The position numbers and the translations under genes were made by a program. The notes under the pieces were generated by a model that had not been told where the DNA came from, did not search any database, and was given only the letters and a program-made list of their open reading frames with translations. A stretch of DNA of 64,000 nt from Halicephalobus mephisto (lineage: Eukaryota > Nematoda > Chromadorea > Rhabditida > Panagrolaimidae), in assembly GCA_009193035.1 (NCBI GenBank), contig SWDT01000070.1, forward strand, positions 124,001 through 188,000, in the 5' to 3' direction. This document shows positions 44,333 through 55,015 of the stretch, piece after piece (positions within the stretch are counted from its first letter, which is position 1; every line of letters starts with the position of its first letter).

Positions 44333-47300
44333 ATGAGGTGGCCCTTGATAATCGCATTTTTTGCTGTTTTATTTGCTACAGGTTTTTTTTTATTTTTTTA
44401 ATTCAGAAATTTTTTAAAATTATCAAAAAAAATAAAAACGATCTTGATGAAAAATTCCGAAATTTTCCACTCAAGACCAAAATTGTGAAATTTTTTTAGT
44501 GTTTTTAAAAATTTAAATTATTATTATTTACAAAATTAAAAATATTTTTAAAAAAATTCTAAAAAAATAATCTCAACACGAAATTTCCGAAATTTTCCAC
44601 TCGAGACCAAAATTGTGAAATTTAATTTTTTTATTCTTTAAAATTCCAAAATTGTTTATTTAATTCTAAAAATATCAAAGTTTTTTAAAAAATGAATTAC
44701 TTTGTTTAATGAAATTCAAAATTATCTAAAATCGGTTTTGTTTGTTATTTTTTTGATGAACTATATTGATTATTTTAAAAAAGGATTAATTTCCTGAATT
44801 TGATTGGCAGTAACCCAAGATGGTCATGACCCGTACCCCAAATTCTTTTTGACCTTCGAGAATTAAAAAAAACCACCGTCAAGGTCATTTAAAAAAAATA
44901 AAATTTTAGACAAATTTTTTTTCGAAATAAAATAATCAATATTTAAATAATTAATTTTACAGTATCGATTGCACAAGATGAAGGTGCAGAATCTGTCCAA
45001 ATAACTCCAGATGAAACTTCTAAAGTAGAATTACAACAACCAGCAGTTCAACCAGGAGCTCCAGAAGTCACGATCGAAGACGAACCAGTTATTCAGGCTC
45101 CAGAAGCACAGGAAGGAGATTCAGAAGCTCCAGAAGCACAAGAAGGAGATTCAGAAGCTCCAGAAGGAGATTCAGAAGCTCCAGAAGCACAGGAAGGAGA
45201 TTCAGAAGCTGCAGAAGAAGAAGTAGCTGATTCAGAAGCTTCAGAAGCACAAGTGGCTGATTCTGAAAATAATCAAGAAGATGAAGAAACACTTCCTCCG
45301 GAGATGATGGAACAAGATCCTTTCGCCACGATGGCTCTTCCAGAATTGACCCCTTCACTTCCAGTCGATGAAAAACCTATTTCAGAAGCTGTGGATAGAC
45401 CTGTGGAATCTGAAGCTGCTCAAGAATCCCCGTCTGCTCCGATTTCTCCAGTTGTTATTGAAGAAAATGCAGCAGAATCGTCTTCTACAGAAGCCCCTAC
45501 AGAACCTCTGATTCCTCAACCAGCAAAAACCGCAAAACCGATGGATGAGCTCCGATTGGATGATGGAGAAATTTCTAAACTCGGATTATCGGAATTAACC
45601 ACAGAATCTCCAGAAGAAGAATCTTCATCTTCAAGTTCTGCAGATGATGACGTGTTTGCCGGGGACAAGACCCTCTTCCAGCAAGAACAGACCATGAAGG
45701 TCTTGACGGAGGAGTTCGCGACGGCTCCTGTGGAGATTCAGAGGGACGATGAGAACGCTCAGCCCACTTTCCCCATTGTGGAGCTTCCGGAAGAGGAAAC
45801 AGAAGAAGAACAAGTTACAGAAGCCCCAGAAGTGAAAGAACAAGTTACAGAAGCCCCAGAAGTGAAAGAACAAGTTACAGAGGCTCCAGTTGAAGAATCC
45901 CAAACTCCAGAAGAGACGACAGAAGAATCACTACCTGAATCACCTGCAATTGTTCCTTCTGAAGAAACCACACAAGCTCCAGAAGTTGTGGAAGAAAAGA
46001 AAGAAGAACCTGTTGTGGAAGCTACTCCAGAACCTCCAGTTGATGTTGAAACAACTCCAGAACCCGCTCCTGAACCCAATCCCGAGCCCAGTCCCGAACC
46101 TTCTCCTGAACCAGAACCCACAACAGAATCAACTCCTGAATCCGAACCTTCTCCGGAACCTGAACCTGAACCTTCTCCGGAACCTGAACCACAACCTGAA
46201 CCCGAACCTTCTCCGGAACCCGAACCACAACCTGAACCCGAACCCTCTCCAGAACCTGAACCCTCCCCAGAACCCGAACCCGAACCCTCTCCGGAACCCG
46301 AACCCTCTCCGGAACCTGAACCTTCCCCTGAGCCAGAACCAGAATCCACTCCTGAACCTACTTCTGACGAACATGCTCATCATCATCATCAACTTGCTCC
46401 GGCTGCTCCAGGCAAGGAATTCAAAGCTCCCTTCTCCCTCAGATTCACCAACATCGAGTTCAATGATGATTTCCGCAATCCAGAAAGTGGATCATTCAAA
46501 AAACTTCGAGATCAGATTTCTCACGACTTCAAGAAGGTCCTTACAAAAGTCCTTGGAGACAATTTTGTCGATTACGAAATAGTCGAAATGAGACCAGGAT
46601 CGGTTGTTGTTGAAGGAAAAATTTTGACAAAACAAGAAATAATGGATCCAGAAGGCGTTGCAGAACAAGTCGAACAAATCATCGACGCCAATGGTGGAAC
46701 TCTTGGTGGAAATGAAGTCGACACAAAAAGTGTTTCTGTTAACGGTTTTGTTGCCAAAGGCAATGTTGAATTAATTTCTGATTCATCTGCAAGTAAAACT
46801 GGATACATCGTTTTCGGCGCCATTGCCATCGGCATTTTGATTATCGCAACGGCAATCGTCGCAATTATAATTTTCGGAGTAAGTTAATTCTGAAATTAAA
46901 TTTTAAAAATTTTCTCAAGGGGTTATTCTGGATAGTGATTTAATTTTCCAAAAATTAAACATTATCAATTTTTAAATTATTTTAATTATTTTTGCACATG
47001 CACAAAATTTTTGTTTTTTACACTTTTAGATCCGAAAACGCCGTGCCAGAAACGCCAAAAAAGTAAGTTTTCACAAATCTGAAAGGAGTACTGTATCGTC
47101 CATTGGGATGCACTAACACAGCACAAATTCGTTTTTCTATTACTGTATTAATTTTTATTCAGTTTTGCATTACAGTAATTTTCCAAAACCAGTCGTTGGA
47201 CAACTGTCTTTCTTCTTACAGTAATTTTTTCAATCACTTTCATACTGTATTTTTCATTTTTCTTCACTACAGTAATCGTTTTCATTTCCTCTATTACAGT

Positions 47301-48133
47301 AATCGTTTTCGTTTCTTCTATTACAGTAATCGTTTTCATTTCCTCTATTACAGTAATTTTTCCTCTTTTATCGCACATACTGTAACAAAGACAAACGGAA
47401 ATGGTTACTGTAACAATTTCCGTTCATCTGTTAAAATAATTATTTTCTTTTATGCCATATATACCGTAACAGTAATGAGTAAAAATGACTACTGTAATCT
47501 CTCCCATGCCCATTACAGTAATCATTTTCCATTCACGTCTGTTACAGTAATGATTTCCAGTTGCTCAACTAAAATAATAATTTTAATTTACCCCATTACT
47601 GTAATTACTTTAATCTACCCCATGATTGCAGTTATTTCTCCTTCCCACTACCGTAATTATTTCTATTTCCTTTTCAGGTGGCCAACAGAAGATCAACAAA
47701 CAGCCTAAAACTAAAAGACAACGATGTCGATATGGCCGAAAACGGCAAAAGTCCCTACAAAGGCACCAACAACGTCAATCTGTAAGTTACCGTAATATTT
47801 AAAAATTTTTTTGTGATATATTTTGCTGTGATAAATCCTTCAGAATGTCCTATGAGAGAAACGGATCTACAAGTCATAACAAAGATTCCAACGGATCAGC
47901 AATGGTAATGACTTCTTCACAATTTTCAAGCCCTCCGGCATTGAACGAAACTACCTCAGAGCACTGACATGTCATCTTATCTCACTTTGGTTTCCAATTT
48001 TCTAATTTCTATGGTAATTGGATCTATCTTTTAATACCTAAAAACCCACAATACTTACAGTAATCTAACTTCACCAAAAACCACAACTATAATGATAATT
48101 TTCCAGGTGACACTGCTCAACATTACCGGCTAA
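44333..48133 (+). CDS. mucin-like transmembrane protein with an autocleavable-type SEA domain
   Basis: A type I membrane glycoprotein, probably on an apical epithelial surface. Exons are 44333-44381, 44963-46878, 47030-47062, 47678-47781, 47844-47904 and 48107-48133. All phases agree, giving 729 residues. A signal peptide ([20 protein letters not shown]) is split by intron 1. Residues 30-480 are acidic and Pro/Glu/Ser/Thr-rich, with repeats [21 protein letters not shown] (three times) and a long [11 protein letters not shown] tract, then HAHHHHQ. The SEA domain spans about 500-615 and contains [14 protein letters not shown] is the self-cleavage motif of MUC1-type SEA domains. The membrane helix is [20 protein letters not shown] (about 630-650), followed by [11 protein letters not shown] and a short polar tail made of small exons, which could allow tail variants. 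The start of exon 2 is repeat-rich, so repeat copy number may vary. Confidence 0.9.
47100..47670 (+). repeat. intron rich in TTACAGTAAT / TTACTGTAA motifs
   Basis: Intron 3 of the SEA gene contains about fifteen copies of (T/A)TTACAGTAAT or its complement. Several sit in an approximately 30-bp tandem (ATTACAGTAATCGTTTTCAT followed by TTCCTCT). The motif is near-palindromic and also scattered across the window. Confidence 0.8.
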
Positions 48134-48493
48134 AAAAGTAATTCTAAAAGTAATCAAATTTCTGATCCGGTCTTTGCTCACTTGGCAATCCAAGATTTCT
48201 CCGAATCATGACCGTCAAGCCGCAATTTTAAATTTTACCTATTTTTGTACATTCAACATAGGTCTATTTCGAAACAGTGCCACTGATTCTACCGGATACC
48301 CCGGTTCCTCTCAGTCTACTTATTTATCTGCCACTCGTTGCCATTTCTGCATTCTTTGCATTTGTTTTTCCCTTTTGAAATAAAGAAAATTCGGTTTATA
48401 AATTAAATCGCAAGGTAAATAAACCATCGAACCAAAAATGTTGCAAAATGAAAAGAACCAACCAAGATCATCGTCTGGGTAAAAATAGGAGCA
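48134..48493. other. 3' flanks of two convergent genes
   Basis: AATAAA inside GAAATAAAG at about 48378 is a plausible polyadenylation signal for the SEA gene. About 115 bp further the convergent KH gene ends. Confidence 0.5.
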
Positions 48494-49685
48494 TCAGTAA
48501 GGTTGGAATCGGCCAACACCTCGACCACCTCCTCTAGGTCCGCCGCGATCGAATCCGCCACGATTCCCACCTCGGCCGCCGCCACCTCCTCGCATTCCAG
48601 CTGGTCCACGATAATTGTCCATCGTGGGGACGTTCCCACCACCACGGCCTCCGGGACCACCACCCCGACGCTGTCCTCCACCCATTTTTCCGCTTCCATC
48701 TTGCCTTCTATGCCCACCATCGAATCCGCCTCTTCCGCCACCTCTGTTCCGAGGTGGAGCAGCATACTCCTGACCATTTACAGCTCCACTAGAAGGTTGA
48801 TCACGGCTTTCATCTTTTTTCTCCTTTTGGTCGTCATCTCCATCACCATTCTTCTCAGCACTATCGCCATTGCCAGCCTCAGCCACAGGAGTGATTCCTT
48901 CGATAAAAGTATCACGAACAGGCTCCAAAAGTTTCTTCAGAACCTCCATGACACCAGCAATACGTTTGTAAGCCAAGGAAGGGGTAGCAGTAGTTTCAAT
49001 CTTGACATGGAGAGGCCCGCTATAATGAGCAAAGTTAGGGTCTCCACTGTTCAAAAGCTCTTGTTCCTGAAACCCTCATATGTGAATATTATCAGAAACC
49101 AGGTAATCCCTACCTTGGCGCGATCTCTGGTAGAACCTCTTCCAAGGACATAAACATGGCATTTGAAACTCTTGGCTAGATTTTGAAGAGTCTGCGCTTT
49201 CGGACCAATAATCTTGCCAACAAAGTTGAAACGAGGATAACGAAATTGAGGAATAAGAACCTTCTTTACAAGTTTTATTTCCTTGTCAATGTCAAGCTCG
49301 ATCCACTCCGGATCAATGTTCCCCTCAAGTTTCTGGATTTCTGAAAAACAGATCAACAATCAAGTAAAACCTCCACAGTCGACTCACCAGCATTCAACAA
49401 TCTCCTCGTGTTACGGTAATGCTCATATTCCGGATTGGTTTCCAAAGCACTCAATTCCCCACGAATTTCATTCAGAACCATTGCAACTTCAGCATCCAAC
49501 GGACTCGTGAACTCAGGTGCAGGTGGAGGCATATGTCCATATCCTTGATATCCACCATATCCAGCAGGAGGAGGACCACGCGGTGGAGGACCACCTCCAA
49601 AACTGGCATTATAACCACCACCAGCTGGAGGTCCACCATATCCTCCTGGATAATAATCGTCATACGGGGCACCGTAATCTGCCAT
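48494..49685 (-). CDS. STAR/Sam68-like KH-domain RNA-binding protein with RGG tail
   Basis: Binds RNA and probably regulates splicing or translation. Exons are 49388-49685, 49114-49340 and 48494-49066 (phases 1 and 0), giving 365 residues. Residues 1-60 are Gly/Pro/Tyr-rich low complexity (YGGYQGYGHMPPP). A QUA1-like dimerisation helix pair lies at about 65-100 (EVAMVLNEIRGELSALE). The extended KH domain lies at about 115-215: VLIPQFRYPRFNFVGKIIGP, then KAQTLQNLAKSFKCHVYVLG. The GxxG loop reads GPKA, lacking the second glycine usual in STAR proteins. The C-terminus is charged and then RGG-rich (RGGGRGGFDGG, GGGGGRGGNRGG). The neighbour at 50937-52386 is a clear paralogue on the same strand with a shared first intron phase, so the pair arose by tandem duplication. 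Confidence 0.93.
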
Positions 49686-50328
49686 CTTTCTGAAAACTGA
49701 TATTCAGTTCAAGTTAACAAAATAAGCAAAATTTAAAACCTTTTAAATTTGATTTCAATTTTTAACTTGACGAGACACAAATTTGAGTTTGGCGCTCTTT
49801 AGTCTAAAAAGTTTTCCCAACTTTAGCTGTCAGACAATAACGCGCAAAATTGGCGGTTATAACACGAAAAATAAGTTCAATCATTTTCTCGATTTTTAAA
49901 TAGTTCACGGTAAAATTAAAACAAATTAATATTTTCAAACGTTTAAATTTAATACAAAATATTAAGATACTACCAACTTTCTTCAATTGAAACTTAAATC
50001 GACGGATTAAGATAGCAAAGCCATCAATAACAAAAAATTGTTTTTTCCCAAGTGTAACACCCAAAATTTTAATCATATGTAATTTTTCCAAGGCAATAGA
50101 TCCATGATCATGTTTGGTTTTTTAATTTGCATTTTAAAAAAGTGAAATTGAATTAAAGCGCCCCGAAACGAGTAGTAAATCGAATTTAATCATCATTGAG
50201 ACAATCTGTTCTGAAGTTTTTGAGCCATCAGGCTTGGTTTTGATCAGATCTTGTCAATAATTCCATTTTGACCACTTCTGGAAACCTGAAACTTAAATTA
50301 TAAAAATAACAAGTTATATCCCAACAGA
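49686..50328. other. upstream region of the first KH gene
   Basis: AT-rich spacer, presumed promoter. A 95-codon minus frame at 49804-50091 is Lys/Ile/Phe-rich without splice or start support and is not called. Confidence 0.4.
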
Positions 50329-50840
50329 TTGATTTGGGCGTTACGTATTAACCTTTTTAATGATTCCTTAGATTTCGTCGTTCTTCCCATATTCATATTT
50401 TCGATAACTATTTCAGGTTCAATGGTTGTGTTTTTGGTAAATTTGTGTAAGTCAGATATTGAAGAGTTATGTAACTCGTTATTTTTTAAAATTGTGATAA
50501 AATGTATAGTGTTCTTTATGCAAAGGGAAAACATCAGTTCATCAAAGCTAAAGACCAGACTGCACCGGTTCAAGCAGGTATGAGTAGTAGCTACATCCAG
50601 CCAAGTTCAGCAATCCTAAAGTTAAATTGTCATGTTCGGTATCGATCCATTCCACCAGAAATTTACAGCAGATTTTCTTTTAGGATATATTTTCAGTCAT
50701 GTATCCCGTTTTTAACTAAGGTGAAACTATTGATATTGACTACGAGTTTGTTGATTTTTAGTTTTAAATTTTAGGTCATTATCGGGACAATATGTCCAGT
50801 TATTTCATCATTTTTTAATTCATCAATTTTCTCTTCTATT
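50329..50840 (+). pseudogene. possible chemoreceptor (7TM) gene relic between the KH paralogues
   Basis: A plus-strand open block begins LINLFNDSLDFVVLPIFIFS-like hydrophobic sequence. It has a second hydrophobic stretch (FFKIVIKCIVFFM) and ends SSSKLKTRLHRFKQ at a perfect CAG|GTATGAG donor. This resembles the loop before helix 6 of str/srh-type nematode receptors. Downstream, IYFQSCIPFLTK and VIIGTICPVISSFFNSS could be helices 6-7, but reading phases between exons do not agree, pointing to decay. No N-terminal helices were found. A 91-codon minus-strand frame overlaps. Low confidence. Confidence 0.3.
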
Positions 50841-50936
50841 TGAGTTTTGTCGATCCGTGATGAGCACTGTTACATAATACTATTAAACCTAACAATTAAT
50901 TGTTGCCCTATGCATAATGTAACGGTAAAACCTACC

Positions 50937-52386
50937 TTAACCACGACGAATAGGAACGGCGCCACGTCCACGGCCTCTACCACGGGTGTTTCCACGAGAA
51001 GACGTGCCATTGACAGCAACTTTGAATTCACCACCATTCGGCGTATTGCTACATGTAGACATTTCTTCGGGATTGTCAGAGTTCATCGCGTCGTCGTAAC
51101 ATATGACGTAATCATCATCCTTAGTCGTTGTTCTAGAATTGGAGGTCGCATGAACAACACCTCCCCGGCCACGTACTCCTCCTCTTCCACGACCGCGGTA
51201 GGAAGTGGTGGGCATCCCACTACAGAAAGCTCGAAACTCAGCTTCCTTCTCCTCATCAGCAGCTTCATCGAATATTGGAGGATCGTAAACCAATGTTTCT
51301 CCACTCTCAAACCAAACATTGCTATCGGTGATTCCGGACACATGGAGATCGTGGCTCTGCAAGAGCATTGCTAGGAAAGAGTACAAAAAGGAAAACATAC
51401 AGGCATCAGCAATTTGTGCATGCAATTCAACAACCCGGACAATCGTTGGAAGGCAATATGAGGACGAGCAATAGTGCTGACTTGAAGATGCAAAGGCAGT
51501 CCGTAGTGAAGATAACGCGGATTTCCAGAGTTGAACAGCTGCTGCTCCTTCTTATTATCACGACACGACCCCTCACCAAGAAGCAAGATGTGAGTCTTGA
51601 AGGCTTTGCCCAAGCTCGCCAGAGTTTGGCCCTTGTTTCCAATAATCTTTCCAACAAAGTTGAACGATGGGAAACGATTAGTCGGGATCAAAATCCTTCG
51701 AGTGAGATTGATCGGCTTGTTGATATCGATTTCAAGCCACTCTGGTTCAACGCAATTTTCGAGTTTAAAAGCCTCTGAAATCGACACAACTAGAAAATAA
51801 AACAAATCCAAAACTTACCTCGCTCCAGAACTCTCATTGCATGGGGTATACGCTTGGAAACCTCCGGGTGGCGCTTCAAAAAAGCCAGTTCTTCCTTCAT
51901 CTCATCAACGGTTTCTTGAAACTCCTTCATGAGAACACCGGGCTGTTCATGTCCATAACGATCGAGACCGAGTCCAAACTTGCTGTTCGTTTGTGCAGGT
52001 AATGATGGAAATGGCTGCTCGCATGTCAACTTGCGCTTACTAACGCCGTAGGAAGCGTAGTCGCCATGCCTACCAGCTGGTCGATGTGGATCATAACGTT
52101 CGTATTCCATTCCGCTTGACTGGTGCGCCATGTAGGAATAAGGATCGTAACCGGAAGCCCAAGATTCAGCTGCACTACGGGAAGCAGCAGATTGGGCGTA
52201 AGAATCCGGCGTCGAATAAGCGAGATTAGGGGCGTTCATAGGTATCGGACGTTTGGCACCGGGGGAATCGGAGTACGGCTCGTCATAGTAAGATTGAGGA
52301 ACTGCAGACCCGTTGGCAGACACTCCCGGAGAAGTTCCGAGTCTTGGCGCGTTCAGTGGATCTTCATAAGTTCTCTTCCGGGACAT
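50937..52386 (-). CDS. STAR/Sam68-like KH-domain RNA-binding protein, tandem paralogue
   Basis: Exons are 51819-52386, 51401-51774 and 50937-51356 (phases 1 and 0), giving 453 residues from MSRKRTYED. The eight-residue upstream extension is excluded because TTTGTTAG seven bases before this ATG is a likely trans-splice acceptor. The N-terminal 130 residues are disordered, Ser/Tyr/Pro-rich. QUA1-like helices (FQETVDEMKEELAFLKRHPE) precede the KH domain (ILIPTNRFPSFNFVGKIIGN then KGQTLASLGKAFKTHILLLG) with an intact GNKG loop. The tail has RG clusters (RGRGRGGVRGRGG; RGNTRGRGRGRG). KH sequences of the two paralogues align without gaps through the core, yet the intron after RDRAK in the downstream paralogue is absent here (RDNKKEQQ is continuous). 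Confidence 0.92.
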
Positions 52387-53059
52387 TCGAGATCTAACAA
52401 AGTAATTCATATATTAAAACATCGAAAATACATTGAATCCGGGCAAAAACTACTCATAGCCCATTAACGTAATTAATTACAACGATTAAGACCAAAAACG
52501 AACGGAAAGAACAAACGGGAAAAGGGAGAATTCGGAAAAAAGAAAACCTGAAAACGACTAATCGATGAACTCGAAAGCCGGGCGCTTGCTTTTTTTCTTG
52601 GCGGGACCCAAATGACCGACCGCGCAAGAGTGGCAAATTTGGCATCTACTGTGCCACTTCATACCCGACAAACGGTTAGATTTGGTTTGTTTCTTGACCA
52701 ATTAATCCGTCTCCGAAATGTGCAAAAAAACAAAAAAAAAGGAATTGGATCAATTTCGAAAAATTTTCAATATGTTGTCAAAAAAATAAAGTTTTTTGTT
52801 TTTATAAAAAAATTAAAAATGTTTTTTTACAATAAAATTCGAAAATTTTTTGCTTTTTCGCGGGAAAAATTGGGACTTCTCATTTGCGAAATGAATTTTA
52901 TTTTCGATTTTTCAGTTTAAAAAATGTTTATTTTTTAAATGTTTTATTTAAAATACATTATCGTTAAAAAGTATTTATTTTTTATAATATTTTATTTTAA
53001 AAATATTTAAATTTATTTAAAAATAAACTTTAAGAAAAGCGTATTTATTGAAATTGAAC
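52387..53059. other. upstream region of the second KH gene
   Basis: The first 300 bp are less AT-rich and presumably contain the promoter. A 102-codon plus frame at 52612-52920 degenerates into Lys/Phe-rich low complexity and is not called. Confidence 0.4.
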
Positions 53060-53446
53060 TTTTGGAATGAGTTATGTCATTTTGTAGCTCTTGAGATACT
53101 GATTCAGAATCTACATTCCATTTTTGCTAAACGATCTTCTGAAGTGAGATAATCAGGAAAATTCCCAAATTTAGGATTGAGTTTTCTTACATTTTTGATC
53201 ATTTTTTCAAAAAATAATGATATACTTATAATCTATATAAAAAAGTTATTAAAATTGGTTAAATTAGAGCAAAAAACGATCGTCGTCAAACTTCAAAAAA
53301 ATCAAGGAAATATCCTGGTGTTTTTTAGCGTGCGATATATGAAATTTTACACATTTTCTCGTTGTAAAAAAACGTTTAACAAAAATGGAATACAACTTCT
53401 AAATCAGTATTTGAAGAGCTACAAAATGACATAAGTCATTCCAAAA
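53060..53446. mobile_element. MITE-like element with long inverted repeats
   Basis: Left end TTTGGAATGAGTTATGTCAT then TTTGTAGCTCTT, GATACTGATT, CATTCCATTTTTGCTAAACG. The right end, reverse-complemented, reads TTTGGAATGACTTATGTCAT, TTTGTAGCTCTT, ATACTGATT, ATTCCATTTTTGTTAAACG. The match continues about 85 bp per arm at roughly 85% identity. The 200-bp centre is AT-rich without transposase. A related half-copy lies at about 61840-61950. Confidence 0.85.
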
Positions 53447-53819
53447 AGCCACTTCGAATATGTGCACTTCTATTGTTAATTTCAGATTATTATAAATAAC
53501 TTAGAACATCAGATACACTGGATATGGTTGTCTATGAACCACGTTAGGCTAGTTTCTATCGTTAGCTAATATCCCTATTTTGCTTAACCCATATCATGAT
53601 CTGCCATGACTCCCTAGGCATAATTAAAATTTACTAGTCCAGTGTATTTACGTCCAGAATTGCTTACTGCAACAGACGGTGTTTTCTATGCTGAAAATCA
53701 TTGTTGTCTGTATGTATACGTTTATTTTTTATGTCGAGTGTTGAAATAAAAATAATCAAAAAATGGAAGACACTATATGGACAAGGTTCTTATAAAAGGA
53801 AGAATTTTATTAAATTTAA
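53447..53819. other. spacer with a possible tiny inverted-repeat element
   Basis: ATACACTGGA at about 53514 and TCCAGTGTAT at about 53638 form a 9-10-bp inverted pair about 130 bp apart. This may be a very small MITE; no other feature is seen. Confidence 0.3.
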
Positions 53820-54716
53820 AGGAGGAGTGAGATTTATACCCTATTTGGCGAGAAAGACGCAACGCCAAACTTGCGGAAATTTCGCAATCTTTCTTTTTTT
53901 GAATATTTCATTTTTGATCTCAATTTCACTAATCAATTTCAATATCATCATCATAATCATTAAATGTAAGTAATATTTCCAACTCATCTGATAACGCGTT
54001 GGTAAATTCACTCTCATCGTCTTCACTATTGCTTCTTTCTGGACGTGGATTTTTTTTCTTGTCTTTCATAAAATTGTTCAGTAGTTGGAATTGCATATTC
54101 ACGAAAAACTTTATAGAACGTATTATTCGAGAGAAATAGGATTTCCAAGGGTTCACAAAAGGAATTCAAAACAGTAAAAGAAACAGGAGCTACTCCAGCA
54201 GCAGATACAATCGCAAAGTTACCAGTTCTTACTTTCTTTTGAGAAATAAAGTTTTGTGCAAACCAATTAGCTTCTCCATTCTTACTTTTCTTGCAACTGC
54301 ATTTTTCAGTAAACGTGATATTTCTTCCAGATACTTTTACTATCAAATTCTTCTTCTGACCACTGCTTATTATCATTGCTTCTACCCCCAGGTAATCTTT
54401 CGCAGAAAACATACCTTTGCAAAAGCTTCAATAATTGTATAAACTCGACAAGAACAAATTTTGGATACTTGTTCATATTCACTTTGTCAAGCTAAAATTT
54501 TGTAGGGTCAAGAACATAAATAATATAAACGTACATCAATTGTGGTTACTTCAACCTCAAAAGAACTATCTGTTGGTAATTTTTATTGTATCTTTTCACT
54601 AAATGAGATGAAGAAGAGTCAAAAATGAAATATTCAAAAAAAGAAAGATTGCGAAATTTCCGCAAATTTGGCGTTGCGCCTTTCTCGCCAAATAGGGTAT
54701 AAATCTCACTCCTCCT
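53820..54716 (-). mobile_element. Kolobok-like DNA transposon remnant, TTAA-flanked
   Basis: The 897-bp element lies between TTAA at 53816-53819 and TTAA at 54717-54720. Its inverted repeats of about 100 bp start AGGAGGAGTGAGATTTATAC. A minus-strand frame (54029-54412, extended in another frame to 53929) encodes RTGNFAIVSAAGVAPVSFTV, then a segment ending FYKVFREYAIPTTEQFYE. This resembles the N-terminal part of Kolobok-type transposases (...G.. ..S.RTFY....yl.P.ie..w). TTAA target duplication fits that superfamily. No catalytic DDE region is present, so it is an internally deleted, non-autonomous copy. Confidence 0.7.
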
Positions 54717-55015
54717 TTAAGACTGTTAGCAATCTCTCTGGATCGGTGGTGTTATCGCTGTTCCAATCAATAAATCAGTCTAACTTTCTAGCTGTTAGCT
54801 ATAATTCTTTTCTTTATTGGTCTCATTTTTTGATAAACATAATTATAAAAATCTTTGATTAAACCATTTAACGATCATGTCGTGGATATTTTTATTTGTA
54901 TTTATTATTGGTAATTTTCTAAGTATACATATGAACATGATTTTAAATGTTTTCGGAGTTATGTGGATTTCGAGAAATTCTTAAAATCATAATCATATGC
55001 ATTTTCTAGCCTATA

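Noticed and set aside
45759..46349. Minus-strand Gly/Ser-rich frame of 196 codons ([11 protein letters not shown])
   Set aside because: It is the antisense of the PEPSPEP repeat of the SEA-domain protein, kept open only by the repeat period.
48503..49153. Plus-strand Ser/Thr-rich frame of 216 codons
   Set aside because: Antisense of the RGG-rich tail and KH region of the minus-strand KH gene, which has introns with proper phases.
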